Shown: positions 45,266 to 53,027 of the stretch, in pieces
Layout: each line of letters starts with the position of its first letter
How positions within the stretch are numbered: position 1 is the stretch's first letter
Origin: Bacillota bacterium
GTDB taxonomy: Bacteria > Bacillota > Desulfotomaculia > Desulfotomaculales > VENG01
Direction of reading: 5' to 3'
Length of the DNA stretch: 64,000 nucleotides
NCBI GenBank assembly: GCA_009711705.1
Contig: VENG01000004.1
Span: 1 to 64,000, forward strand
Translations under genes and position numbers: made by a program
Notes under the pieces: generated by a model
The model's database searches: none
Seen by the model: only the letters and a program-made list of their open reading frames with translations
What the model was told of the DNA's origin: nothing

Positions 45266-45883
45266 TTGATTTTAGAAAAAATGGCCGTTGGCCCTATTGA
45301 ATCCAACTGTTACATACTTGGCTGTGAAGAAACCAAGGAAGCAGCAGTAATCGATCCGGGAGCAGAAGGGAACAGAATATTAGATCGTCTGCAGCAATTG
45401 GGTCTTAATTGCAAGCAAATTATTCTAACGCACGGTCACGTTGACCACATTGGTGGTCTGGGCCAAGTTCAAGAGGGTACGGGAGCGAAAGTCCTTATTC
45501 ACGAAGAGGATGCAGTAATGTTGACCGATGCGGGTAAAAATCTTTCTACCTTCATGGGGTCTGGAATTAAGTATAAGGATGCTGATCGAATGCTCAAAGA
45601 TAATGATACAGTGAACGTAGGTAATATCGTTATAAGTGTTCTGCATACTCCCGGCCATACCCCCGGGGGGATCAGTCTACAAACAGGAGACATTTTGATT
45701 ACAGGAGATACTTTGTTTGCCGGGTCAGTGGGACGTTCGGATTTTCCCGGCGGCAGTCATAATACATTAATTGGTTCCATTAAAACAAGACTGCTTAATT
45801 ATCCGGAGGAGACTAAGGTTTATCCGGGTCACGGCCCGGAATCAACTATAGGCGCAGAGAAAAAATCCAACCCGTTCCTATAG
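45266..45883 (+). CDS. Glyoxalase II-like metallo-beta-lactamase-fold hydrolase
   Basis: A 205-residue hydrolase with zinc ligand motif THGHVDHIGG, HTPGHTPGG, GDTLFAGSVGR and the late histidine YPGHGPES. It is the short clostridial/Bacillus YqgX-like type, in the conserved relA-dtd-MBL neighbourhood. Likely thioesterase or hydroxyacylglutathione-type hydrolase with an undefined substrate. The start is TTG 45266 after GGGGAGG. Confidence 0.9.
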   Translation: MILEKMAVGPIESNCYILGCEETKEAAVIDPGAEGNRILDRLQQLGLNCKQIILTHGHVDHIGGLGQVQEGTGAKVLIHEEDAVMLTDAGKNLSTFMGSGIKYKDADRMLKDNDTVNVGNIVISVLHTPGHTPGGISLQTGDILITGDTLFAGSVGRSDFPGGSHNTLIGSIKTRLLNYPEETKVYPGHGPESTIGAEKKSNPFL

Positions 45884-45927
45884 TAGCAAAATGAAATAGT
45901 AGCAAAATGAAATAGTAGTAAAATGAA
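45880..45927. repeat. 16-base tandem repeat, three copies
   Basis: ATAGTAGCAAAATGAA occurs twice perfectly and a third time with one change (C to T), starting in the stop codon of the preceding gene. Confidence 0.9.
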
Positions 45928-45940
45928 GACTAGAAGTATT

Positions 45941-45968
45941 AAAACCCGGGAAATTTATCCCGGGTTTT
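45941..45968. terminator. Bidirectional terminator
   Basis: AAAACCCGGG pairs with CCCGGGTTTT around AAATTTAT, between converging genes; each strand ends in a T-run. Confidence 0.9.
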
Positions 45969-46170
45969 CGGCTTTGTCACCTTTGACCTTCACAGTGACC
46001 ATTATTGATTTGCAGCAGTCCATATTCTGAATAACAAAACAGTCGTCCTTTTCTTCCAATTTATACGGCCCTGTAGAATCTACTTCCAGCTGTTCCTTTT
46101 GGTAACTCTCTTTGTCAATAAAAAGCATACGTCCAAGGGACAAAGTTTTGTTCTTCGCCAGTACAGTCAA
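45955..46170 (-). CDS. Small conserved-looking hypothetical protein
   Basis: A 71-residue soluble protein (MTVLAKNKTLSLGRMLFID, then KEQLEVDSTGPYKLEEKDDC, ending ...KAENPG). No domain is recognised. A fine GGGAGGTGATTAC site precedes TTG 46170. It is transcribed away from the acs-like gene and ends in the bidirectional terminator. It carries a CC pair near residue 52. Confidence 0.6.
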   Translation of the reverse strand: MTVLAKNKTLSLGRMLFIDKESYQKEQLEVDSTGPYKLEEKDDCFVIQNMDCCKSIMVTVKVKGDKAENPG

Positions 46171-46333
46171 GTAATCACCTCCCTAGCTAATATTCTTATA
46201 CTTCAACGTTGTACTGGAAATATCCTGTAAGCAGATTGAGTGTTTGAAAAAGTGCCAATTAATTGGCAAGCAGGAATTTTCTGACTTGCTATCGTATACC
46301 TTAATGATTAAAGTTTTTGGGGGAGGGTGAGCA

Positions 46334-48031
46334 GTGTTAAAAAACGGTATCATTGAACCTTTGCCAGGCCAACAAAATATGAATGATTACGAGGAATTAC
46401 AAAGATCCTTTAGCTTTCTAGAGGTAGAAAAGCAATTTTCCTGGGATGAAACAGGTAAGGTGAATTTAGCTTACGAGGCAGTTGATCGCCAGGCGGAAAA
46501 AAGCGGATCAAGAATGGCCCTTTATTACTCTCACAGTGACGGGCAAAAAGGGAACTTCACTTTTCAGTCATTAGCCGACTTATCTAATCAAGCTGCAAAT
46601 ATGTTCAGCAGCCTGGGCATCAAAAAGGGAGACCGTGTAGGAATTTTTTTGCCGCGCAGCCCTGAGCTGTATATAAGTTTTTTGGCTGCTATCAAATTAG
46701 GAGCAGTGGTTGTTCCTTTGTTTGAGGCTTTTATGGAGGATGCACTGCAAGACCGGCTCCAGGATAGTGGTGCCAAGGCTCTGGTAACAAGCAGTGAACT
46801 ATTGGAGAGGGTGCCGCGTGGGAAACTTCCTGATCTCAAACACATTTTGCTAACCGGTGAAAATACACCCACACAGCAGGCCATCGATTGGTGGACGGAG
46901 GTTAAAAACGCCTCGCCTGATTTTGCACCGGTTTGGGTGGCCAGGGATGACCCTGCTTTTATCTTATATGCAGCCGGCGCTGACGGTAAACCCAAGGGAA
47001 TTGTCCACGTTCATGAATGTATGGTGGGACTCTGGGTTACAGCGAAATGGGTACATGATCTGCGATCAGGAGATGTTTACTGGTGTACTGCCGACCCCGG
47101 CTTTATAACCGGCATCGCCTATGGTTTCTTAGCACCCTGGCTGCACGGTATCCCGGTTGTCGTTCGCGGCGGAAGGTTTAATGCCGAAGATTGGTGCCAA
47201 ACATTGTCTGAATACGGTGTTACCGTATGGTATAGCGCTCCCACCGCTTTCCGCATGATAATGTCCGGCGGTGACGAATTATTACAAAAATATGATCTTA
47301 GTGCTTTACGTCATATACTGAGTGTGGGAGAGCCTTTGACCGCTGAAGTATTAAGTTGGAGTATAGATAAGCTGGGACAGCCGGTTTATGATACCTGGTG
47401 GATGAGTGAAACCGGCATGAATATAATATGTAATTACAGGTGCCTTAAAATTAAACTTGGTTCCATCGGTAAACCTTTCCCGGGCATTGAGACTTCCATT
47501 GTCGATGATGACGGAAATGAATTACCGGCCAACAGAATTGGCAACCTGGCCATTAAAGCCGGGTGGCCGGCCATGTTCAGGAATGTTTGGAAGGCGCCGG
47601 AAAAATATGAGGCCTACTTCAAGCACCGTCCATGGTTTGTCTCCGGTGACGCTGCTTACAGGGATGATGAAGGTTATTATTTCTTCCAGGGTAGGGTGGA
47701 CGGCCTCATCAATACTGCAGGTGAACGCGTAAGCCCCTGGGAAGTGGAAAATAAATTGACGGCACACCCGGCCGTAGCCGATGCCGGGGTTGCCGGCAAG
47801 CCGGACAAATTAAGAGGTGAGATAGTAAAGGCTTATGTGGTATTAAATCAGGGCTACTCCTGGTCAGATCACCTGGCAGAGGAATTAAGAAATACAGTAA
47901 AATCAGAATTGGCGGCCCATACTGCCCCCAGGGAGTGGCAGGCAACAGAAGCGATTCCCCGCACAGCGGATGGGTCAGTGGATCGTAAAGCTCTGAAAAC
48001 ATGGGCTCTGGGATTGGAGCAGCCTAGTTAA
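46334..48031 (+). CDS. AcsA-like acyl-adenylate enzyme with altered active site
   Basis: A 565-residue homologue of Bacillus AcsA (acetyl-CoA synthetase): shared blocks include SPELYISFLAAIKLGAVVVPLFEAF, WCTADPGF, WYSAPTAFRM, TWWMSETGM and YFFQGRVDGLINTAGERVSP. Two catalytic motifs differ. The phosphate-binding loop, normally YTSGSTGTPKG, reads AAGADGKPKG (213-222), without the Ser/Thr residues. The terminal PKTRSGK motif reads PRTADGSVDRK, so the adenylating lysine is Ser548. It may have lost or changed ligase function. GTG start after GGGGGAGGG. It lies alone. Confidence 0.8.
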   Translation: MLKNGIIEPLPGQQNMNDYEELQRSFSFLEVEKQFSWDETGKVNLAYEAVDRQAEKSGSRMALYYSHSDGQKGNFTFQSLADLSNQAANMFSSLGIKKGDRVGIFLPRSPELYISFLAAIKLGAVVVPLFEAFMEDALQDRLQDSGAKALVTSSELLERVPRGKLPDLKHILLTGENTPTQQAIDWWTEVKNASPDFAPVWVARDDPAFILYAAGADGKPKGIVHVHECMVGLWVTAKWVHDLRSGDVYWCTADPGFITGIAYGFLAPWLHGIPVVVRGGRFNAEDWCQTLSEYGVTVWYSAPTAFRMIMSGGDELLQKYDLSALRHILSVGEPLTAEVLSWSIDKLGQPVYDTWWMSETGMNIICNYRCLKIKLGSIGKPFPGIETSIVDDDGNELPANRIGNLAIKAGWPAMFRNVWKAPEKYEAYFKHRPWFVSGDAAYRDDEGYYFFQGRVDGLINTAGERVSPWEVENKLTAHPAVADAGVAGKPDKLRGEIVKAYVVLNQGYSWSDHLAEELRNTVKSELAAHTAPREWQATEAIPRTADGSVDRKALKTWALGLEQPS

Positions 48032-48125
48032 GAGCATTTAGCCACGGCTCTGGCTGCCGCCTGAGTCGAGATGGTGTATGGTGCTGGAACGCACAGTAGT
48101 GTGATACAGGACTTTAGTTTTGCCG

Positions 48126-48213
48126 GCCGAAGACGTCCGGATAACGCATGTTTTCGCGCTAACCAAAACGCCATGGATAAACCTGCCTTTTGCGCAGAGC
48201 GAATGCATTGAAT
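48126..48213. repeat. Dispersed repeat, copy A
   Basis: It runs from GGCCGAAGACGTCCGGATAA through CTAACCAAAACGCCATGGAT to AACCTGCCTTTTGCGCAGAG and CGAATGCATTGAAT. 48594-48675 matches it over about 75 bases with gaps, and 58985-59021 matches only its last 37 bases almost exactly. Confidence 0.75.
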
Positions 48214-48438
48214 CGAGCAGATGCCAGGCTTGGCGAAGTCGGTAAGCGGAAGCGGGACCGAGCACAGGACGTGCGAGGTCGCCCCCTGAGCCAGGACGGC
48301 GGACAGCAATGGCATCAAGGCTGTTTTCGAAATACTAACTTTTATTTCTGCCATTGCCAAAAACAACTAGTCTTAATGATGAGGCATAGTAATTTGGGAA
48401 TCCCGCTGGAGTGTCCGGCTGAGCCTTAGCCTGGCCTG

Positions 48439-48525
48439 AAAAAAAGCGCGCTTAAATCAGTTCCCTTAGCGCGCGCTTTTTTATACTTTACTCCTTAGCC
48501 CTTGCCATATATATGGCAAGGTATA
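48439..48525 (-). repeat. Structured repeat element, copy 1 (reverse)
   Basis: Read on the reverse strand: ATACCTTGCCATATATATGG with the perfect 22-base palindrome CCTTGCCAT...ATGGCAAGG, then GGCTAAGGAGTAAAGTAT, AAAAAAGCGCGCGC, GGGAACTGATTTAAGCGCGC and a T-run. The same module occurs at 52794-52911 and 52919-53015 on the + strand. The last part is terminator-like. Confidence 0.82.
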
Positions 48526-48593
48526 ATTTCATGAAGTACGAGAGTCACCGCATGAGCGGGCGCAAAAGGCAGGTTGCGCCACCCAGCCCTGGA

Positions 48594-48675
48594 CGGCCGA
48601 AGGCCGGCCGGATAACAAGCATATTTTTTTGCACTAACCTAAACCGCTATGAACAAACCTGCCTTTAGCGGGCGC
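48594..48675. repeat. Dispersed repeat, copy B
   Basis: GGCCGAAGGCCGGCCGGATA, a variable middle, CTAACCTAAACCGCTATGAA and CAAACCTGCCTTTAGCG. It is homologous to 48126-48213 but diverged, and is preceded by GCGCAAAAGGCAGGTTGCGC in inverted orientation to its end, so the segment could form a large stem. Confidence 0.7.
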
Positions 48676-48695
48676 AAAGACAGTGTCAAAATCTT

Positions 48696-48722
48696 AAGCC
48701 ACGGCTTTTGCCGTGGCTTTTA
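48696..48722. terminator. Hairpin terminator near DUF896 gene
   Basis: AAGCCACGGC pairs with GCCGTGGCTT around TTTT, with T-rich DNA on both sides; it can end transcription of the reverse-strand DUF896 gene. Confidence 0.7.
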
Positions 48723-48765
48723 CACCTGTTGTAATAACATGCGTGGTGAAGCGTCCTATTTTATT

Positions 48766-48987
48766 TTAATGTTTATGGCCCTTACATTCACCACAGGAAC
48801 AGTTATCATGCTCATTTTTGCGAGGAATACCCGCCTCCTCCAGGCCGTCAACCAATTGCTGCCGGACGGACTGTAGGTATTTTTGCCTCAGCACGTGCTG
48901 TTCATTTTTTTCTTGGTCAGAAAGACCGTCTGTCCTTTGTTTTTTAGCCAAAAAGTTTATCCTGTCCATCATATCTTTGGTAATCAT
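48766..48987 (-). CDS. DUF896 family protein
   Basis: A 73-residue protein of the DUF896/YnzC family: MITKDMMDRINFLAKKQR, ...GLSDQEKNEQHVLRQKYLQS and VRQQLVDGLEE, followed by a histidine/cysteine-rich tail (HDNCSCGECKGHKH) which could bind metal. The GGAGGTG site lies before ATG 48987, better than the upstream ATG. In Bacillus the family is linked to the SOS and stress response; its function is not settled. Confidence 0.87.
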   Translation of the reverse strand: MITKDMMDRINFLAKKQRTDGLSDQEKNEQHVLRQKYLQSVRQQLVDGLEEAGIPRKNEHDNCSCGECKGHKH

Positions 48988-49055
48988 GTAAGCACCTCCG
49001 GCATTTTTCATATTCAACAATTATGTCATTTAGGCAGCCTGGAGTCAATGCGAGG

Positions 49056-49084
49056 TTGACAAGCGGATACCTTTTCCATAAAAT
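49056..49084 (+). promoter_or_regulatory. SigA promoter of the hisS leader
   Basis: TTGACA (49056-49061), 17 bases, TAAAAT (49079-49084). Near-consensus; transcription should begin near 49091. Confidence 0.8.
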
Positions 49085-49090
49085 TGACTA

Positions 49091-49345
49091 TAAGTGTGAA
49101 AATAGGTTTAAAAACATTGACCGGGAAAAGTAAACGTAAAGTTCCGGTACAGGGAGGAAAGGCCCCGACTGTAAGCCTTTTCCCGGAAATACGTTGAAAG
49201 ACACCCGTGAGTGGCCGCCGAAAGGTTATGCTTAGTAGATCGGCCCGGAGACCCCGTTAAAGGTCAGGAAAGTGGGATACAGTATGTATCCAATTAGGGT
49301 GGCAACGCGGGAAACTCTCGTCCCTTTTCAGGGCCGGGAGTTTTA
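49091..49345 (+). promoter_or_regulatory. T-box riboswitch leader of hisS
   Basis: The antiterminator T-box core TAGGGTGGCAACGCGGG is at 49295-49311. It is followed by the terminator stem AACTCTCGTCCC...GGGCCGGGAGTT with T-run (49314-49345). Upstream is a stem I-type structured leader. Uncharged tRNA binding lets transcription into hisS proceed. The specifier codon, expected to be a histidine codon, was not located with certainty. Confidence 0.88.
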
Positions 49346-49383
49346 TGATTTTAAAAAAACGAGTTAAAGTGAGGTATGCCATA

Positions 49384-50646
49384 ATGCTAACCAATAGGCC
49401 AAGGGGCACCAGTGATATTCTCCCCGGCGAGGTGGAAAAATGGCAATTCATAGAGGAGATCATGGGTAAGGTTTGTAGAGAGTATAATTTCAAGGAAATC
49501 CGTACCCCTTTATTCGAACATACCGAGTTATTTGTCCGCGGTGTGGGTGAAAACACGGATATAGTGGATAAGGAAATGTACACTTTTTTGGACCGGGGAA
49601 AACGCAGTATCACATTGCGGCCGGAAGGTACCGCCCCGGTTGTGCGTGCTTACTTGGAAAACAAGCTTTATGCCGGACCTCAGCCGGTGAAGCTTTATTA
49701 TACCGGTCCCATGTTCCGCTACGACAGGCCCCAGGCCGGCAGGTATCGCCAATTTCACCAGTTAGGGGTGGAAGTATTCGGCTCCCATCACCCAGGTGTA
49801 GATGCTGAAGTAATGGCCATGGCCATGGATTTTTATAACCGTCTTGGTCTCAAAAATATGAAGTTACATATCAACAGCGTGGGGTGCCCCCAGTGCAGAC
49901 CTCAGGTCAGGGAAAGATTGCAAAGTTACTTTCGCCCCAGGCTAAACGAGCTATGTCCCAACTGCCAGGGGAGATTTGACCGTAACCCCTTACGTATTAT
50001 TGACTGCAAAAACAGCCGGTGTCAGGAAGTTGGCCAAGAAGCGCCTACCACATTGGATTGTTTGTGTGACGAATGCCGACAGCACTTTGACCAGGTATGT
50101 CATTACCTGCAAATTTTGCATGTACCCTACCAAATTGACAATAGGTTAGTACGCGGGCTTGATTACTATACCCACACCGCTTTTGAAATTATGGCGCCGG
50201 ACATAGGTGCACAAAGCTCGGTGGGTGGGGGTGGCAGGTATAACGGTTTGATTGAAGAGTGTGGCGGAACTTCTATTCCCGGTATAGGTTATGCCCTTGG
50301 CATTGAGCGCATTATTTTAGCTCTGGATAAACAGGGCATTCAGATAAAAGAATCACCCGGCCCGGATGTGTTTGTTGCCCTTCTAAGCCCGGATGATAAA
50401 CCCAAGGCCTTTGAGCTTATCTTTAAACTGCGGCAAGCGGGAATATCAGCAGATCAGGATTACCAAAATCGCAGCTTAAAGGCACAGATGAAATATGCTG
50501 CCAAAATAGGTGCCGGTTATACCTTTTTTGTGGGCGGTGATGAGCTAAAGCGGGAAGCCGGTATATTACGTGAAATGGCTACCGGAAAGCAAGAAGAAAT
50601 TCCTTTAAATGACGTAGCATCGCGGATAAATGAGAAATTGGGCTAA
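49384..50646 (+). CDS. hisS: Histidyl-tRNA synthetase
   Basis: A 420-residue class II synthetase with PRGTSDILPGE, motif 2 (YYTGPMFRYDRPQAGRYRQFHQLGVE), histidine motifs RGLDYYTHTAFEI and GGGRYNGLIEECGG, and a C-terminal anticodon-binding domain. A cysteine-rich insertion (CPQCRPQVRERL...CPNCQGRFD...CLCDEC) is usual for clostridial HisRS. The start is ATG 49384 (GAGGT eight bases before), since an earlier ATG is inside the T-box terminator. Forms an operon with aspS. Confidence 0.96.
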   Translation: MLTNRPRGTSDILPGEVEKWQFIEEIMGKVCREYNFKEIRTPLFEHTELFVRGVGENTDIVDKEMYTFLDRGKRSITLRPEGTAPVVRAYLENKLYAGPQPVKLYYTGPMFRYDRPQAGRYRQFHQLGVEVFGSHHPGVDAEVMAMAMDFYNRLGLKNMKLHINSVGCPQCRPQVRERLQSYFRPRLNELCPNCQGRFDRNPLRIIDCKNSRCQEVGQEAPTTLDCLCDECRQHFDQVCHYLQILHVPYQIDNRLVRGLDYYTHTAFEIMAPDIGAQSSVGGGGRYNGLIEECGGTSIPGIGYALGIERIILALDKQGIQIKESPGPDVFVALLSPDDKPKAFELIFKLRQAGISADQDYQNRSLKAQMKYAAKIGAGYTFFVGGDELKREAGILREMATGKQEEIPLNDVASRINEKLG

Positions 50647-50693
50647 TACCTGTTGACTAGAAAGATAGAATCGACCTAAGGGAGGTAACTATA

Positions 50694-52487
50694 ATGTTGG
50701 AGTCAATGCAAGATTGGAAACGTACGCATTATTGCGGTACGCTCAGGGCTGAACATGCCGGTGAAACCGTTGTTGTAACCGGTTGGGTGGATACCAGAAG
50801 GGACCACGGCGGTTTAATATTTGTGGATCTGAGAGATCGTGCCGGAATTGTGCAGATTGTATTTAGCCCGGATACCGCCCCGGAAGCATTCACAAAAGCT
50901 GAGGCGGTTCGCTCTGAATATGTTCTGGCGGTTACGGGCACGGTTCAAAGGCGCCCGGAGGAAACTGAAAATGAGAATATTGCCACCGGTCAGGTGGAGA
51001 TAATTTGTACGGAATTAAGGGTTCTTAATAATGCACAAACCCCTCCTTTTTACATAGAAGACGGGATAGATGTGGACGAAAATTTGCGTTTGCGTCACCG
51101 GTATTTAGACTTGCGACGCCCTGAGATGCAGGAAAATATGAAACTTCGCCACCGCGGTACTAAAGTAATACGTGATTTCCTGGATAGCCAGGGCTTTTGG
51201 GAAATTGAGACACCCATGCTTACTCGCAGTACCCCGGAAGGAGCAAGGGACTATCTGGTACCCAGCAGGGTTAATGACGGTAAATTCTATGCCCTGCCCC
51301 AGTCACCGCAGCTATTCAAGCAATTATTAATGGTTTCCGGTATGGATCGTTATTTTCAGATTGCAAGGTGTTTTAGGGATGAAGACCTAAGGGCAGACCG
51401 GCAGCCCGAATTTACGCAGGTAGATTTGGAAATGTCCTTTGTGGAAGTTGATGACATTTTAGAGCTCATGGAAAAGATGATGCAAAGAATGTTTAAGGAA
51501 ACCATAGGTATGGAAGTGGAACGTCCTTTTCCCCGTTTAAGTTATCATGAAGCAATGGAACGATTTGGTTCGGACAAGCCGGACATACGCTTTGGGCTTG
51601 AGCTGGTTGATATTTCTGATCTAGCGGAGGACTGTGGTTTTAAAGTTTTCAATGCTGCAGTTAATTCCGGCGGGGTGGTTAAAGGGATAAATGCTCCTGG
51701 CTGCAGCATTTTTACCCGCAAGGAAATCGACGATTTGACTAAATTTGCTGCTATTTACAAGGCCAAAGGACTGGCCTACCTGGTCATAACTGAAGATGGG
51801 GTAAAGTCACCTATTGCTAAGTTTTTCACGGAGCGGGAAATGGATACAATCCTTACTCGTTTCGAAGCTAAGCCGGGAGATATTATATTCTTTGTAGCCG
51901 ACAGGCATCAGGTTGCATATGATACCCTGGGTGCGCTGCGACTGCACCTGGCGGAGCGGCTGGACTTGATACCTACGGATAAATACCAGTTTTTATGGGT
52001 GCTGGACTTTCCACTGGTTGCATATGATGATGAGGGTAAACGCTGGGAAGCCATGCATCACCCCTTTACCTCACCCAGAGATGAGGATATCCCGCTGTTG
52101 GACAGTGACCCTTCTAAGGCGCGTGCCAAAGCATACGACATGGTTCTAAACGGTGTTGAGGTGGGTGGTGGCAGCATACGTATACACCGCGGGGATGTGC
52201 AGGAAAAGATGTTTTCAGTTATCGGTCTTGATAAGGAGCAGGCTAGAGAGAAGTTCGGCTTTATGCTTGATGCTTTTGAGTATGGTGCTCCTCCCCACGG
52301 CGGCATAGCCTTCGGATTGGATCGACTGTTAATGCTTTTGGCTAAGAGAAAAACCATCAGGGATGTTATTCCTTTCCCCAAGACCCAAAGTGCTACAGAC
52401 TTGATGGTATCGGCACCGGACTCTGTTGAGCCGGAACAACTGCGGGAATTACACATAAAGACCATTGTAAAAAGCAAAAAGGGTTAA
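50694..52487 (+). CDS. aspS: Aspartyl-tRNA synthetase
   Basis: A 597-residue bacterial AspRS: OB-fold (RAEHAGETVVVTGWVDTRRDHGGLIFVDLRDR), class II catalytic motifs (LDLRRPEMQ, RYFQIARCFRDEDLRADRQPEFTQVDLEMSFV, FGLDRLLMLL) and a GAD insertion domain (about 290-410). It charges tRNA-Asp (possibly also tRNA-Asn, depending on whether a GatCAB enzyme exists elsewhere). GGGAGG precedes ATG 50694. Translationally close to hisS as in Bacillus. Confidence 0.97.
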   Translation: MLESMQDWKRTHYCGTLRAEHAGETVVVTGWVDTRRDHGGLIFVDLRDRAGIVQIVFSPDTAPEAFTKAEAVRSEYVLAVTGTVQRRPEETENENIATGQVEIICTELRVLNNAQTPPFYIEDGIDVDENLRLRHRYLDLRRPEMQENMKLRHRGTKVIRDFLDSQGFWEIETPMLTRSTPEGARDYLVPSRVNDGKFYALPQSPQLFKQLLMVSGMDRYFQIARCFRDEDLRADRQPEFTQVDLEMSFVEVDDILELMEKMMQRMFKETIGMEVERPFPRLSYHEAMERFGSDKPDIRFGLELVDISDLAEDCGFKVFNAAVNSGGVVKGINAPGCSIFTRKEIDDLTKFAAIYKAKGLAYLVITEDGVKSPIAKFFTEREMDTILTRFEAKPGDIIFFVADRHQVAYDTLGALRLHLAERLDLIPTDKYQFLWVLDFPLVAYDDEGKRWEAMHHPFTSPRDEDIPLLDSDPSKARAKAYDMVLNGVEVGGGSIRIHRGDVQEKMFSVIGLDKEQAREKFGFMLDAFEYGAPPHGGIAFGLDRLLMLLAKRKTIRDVIPFPKTQSATDLMVSAPDSVEPEQLRELHIKTIVKSKKG

Positions 52488-52512
52488 AAGTTATTTAAAG
52501 CAAGTCCATAAC

Positions 52513-52541
52513 TTGAGATTAGTGAACGTATGTGTTAACAT
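52513..52541 (+). promoter_or_regulatory. SigA promoter of the 6S RNA
   Basis: TTGAGA (52513-52518), 17 bases, TAACAT (52536-52541), placing the start near 52548. Confidence 0.65.
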
Positions 52542-52547
52542 AAAAGC

Positions 52548-52770
52548 AATAAATTTAATTGCACCCTACGGTGTGCGTGATTGCCTTGAAGTTTTGATCC
52601 AACACAACTATAAAGGGAGCCTATCTCTAATTGTGGCTTGTATGCCCGACAAGGGACACAATAAGTAATTAGGAGGGCACCCACCTGTTAAACAACGGGT
52701 TCAAGAAACTTTGGGGTTCACGGCACAAGTGGGGTTCAAAATAAATTATAATCAGCTTTCCAGCCGGGCT
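52548..52770 (+). ncRNA. ssrS: 6S RNA (SsrS/BsrA type)
   Basis: The intergenic DNA between aspS and tcdA, the site of 6S-1 RNA in Bacillus, has no gene but can form the long rod of 6S RNA. The 5' part (ATAAATTTAATTGCACCCTAC, GGTGTGCGTGATTGCC) pairs with the 3' part (CACGGCACAAGTGGGG, TTCAAAATAAATTATAAT). The middle is a large internal loop flanked by short stems. 6S RNA binds the SigA RNA polymerase and mimics an open promoter. The boundaries are estimates. Confidence 0.72.
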
Positions 52771-52793
52771 TATGTCAGGCTGGAAAATTTTTT
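52757..52793 (+). terminator. Terminator after the 6S RNA
   Basis: TTCCAGCC pairs with GGCTGGAA around GGGCTTATGTCA, followed by AATTTTTTA. Confidence 0.85.
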
Positions 52794-52911
52794 ACACTTT
52801 AGGAAAGTATACCTTGCGATATAAATGGCAAGGACAAAGGAAAAAAGTACTGAAAAGCGCGCGCCATGTGCCCAGAATGGGTATAAGGGAACTAATTTAG
52901 CACGCTTTTCT
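52794..52911 (+). repeat. Structured repeat element, copy 2
   Basis: Starts ACTTTAGGAAAGTATACC, with CCTTGCGATATAAATGGC and AAGG, then AAAAGCGCGCGCC and a 25-base insertion relative to the other copies, ending GGGAACTAATTTAGCACGC with a T-rich tail. It lies directly after the 6S RNA terminator. Confidence 0.82.
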
Positions 52912-52918
52912 TGTGCTT

Positions 52919-53015
52919 TATACTTTAGAAAGTATGCCTTAACATAAATATGGCAAGGGCTAAGGTGTAAAGTATTAAAAAGCGAGCTGGAAGAACTGAT
53001 TTAGCGCGCTTTTTA
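52919..53015 (+). repeat. Structured repeat element, copy 3
   Basis: TACTTTAGAAAGTATGCC, a spacer, ATGGCAAGGGCTAAGGTGTA and AAGTATTAAAAAGCGAGC, then GAACTGATTTAGCGCGCTTTTT. It is in tandem with copy 2 and ends 12 bases before tcdA, so its terminator-like hairpin lies in the leader of that gene. Confidence 0.83.
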
Positions 53016-53027
53016 GGGGGGAACTTT

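Noticed and set aside
48028..48366. Overlapping short frames in both directions after the acsA-like gene
   Set aside because: They lie across dispersed repeats and change frame between copies, so they are not genes.
49345..49383. ATG 49345 as hisS start
   Set aside because: It lies inside the T-box terminator and has no ribosome site; ATG 49384 has both.
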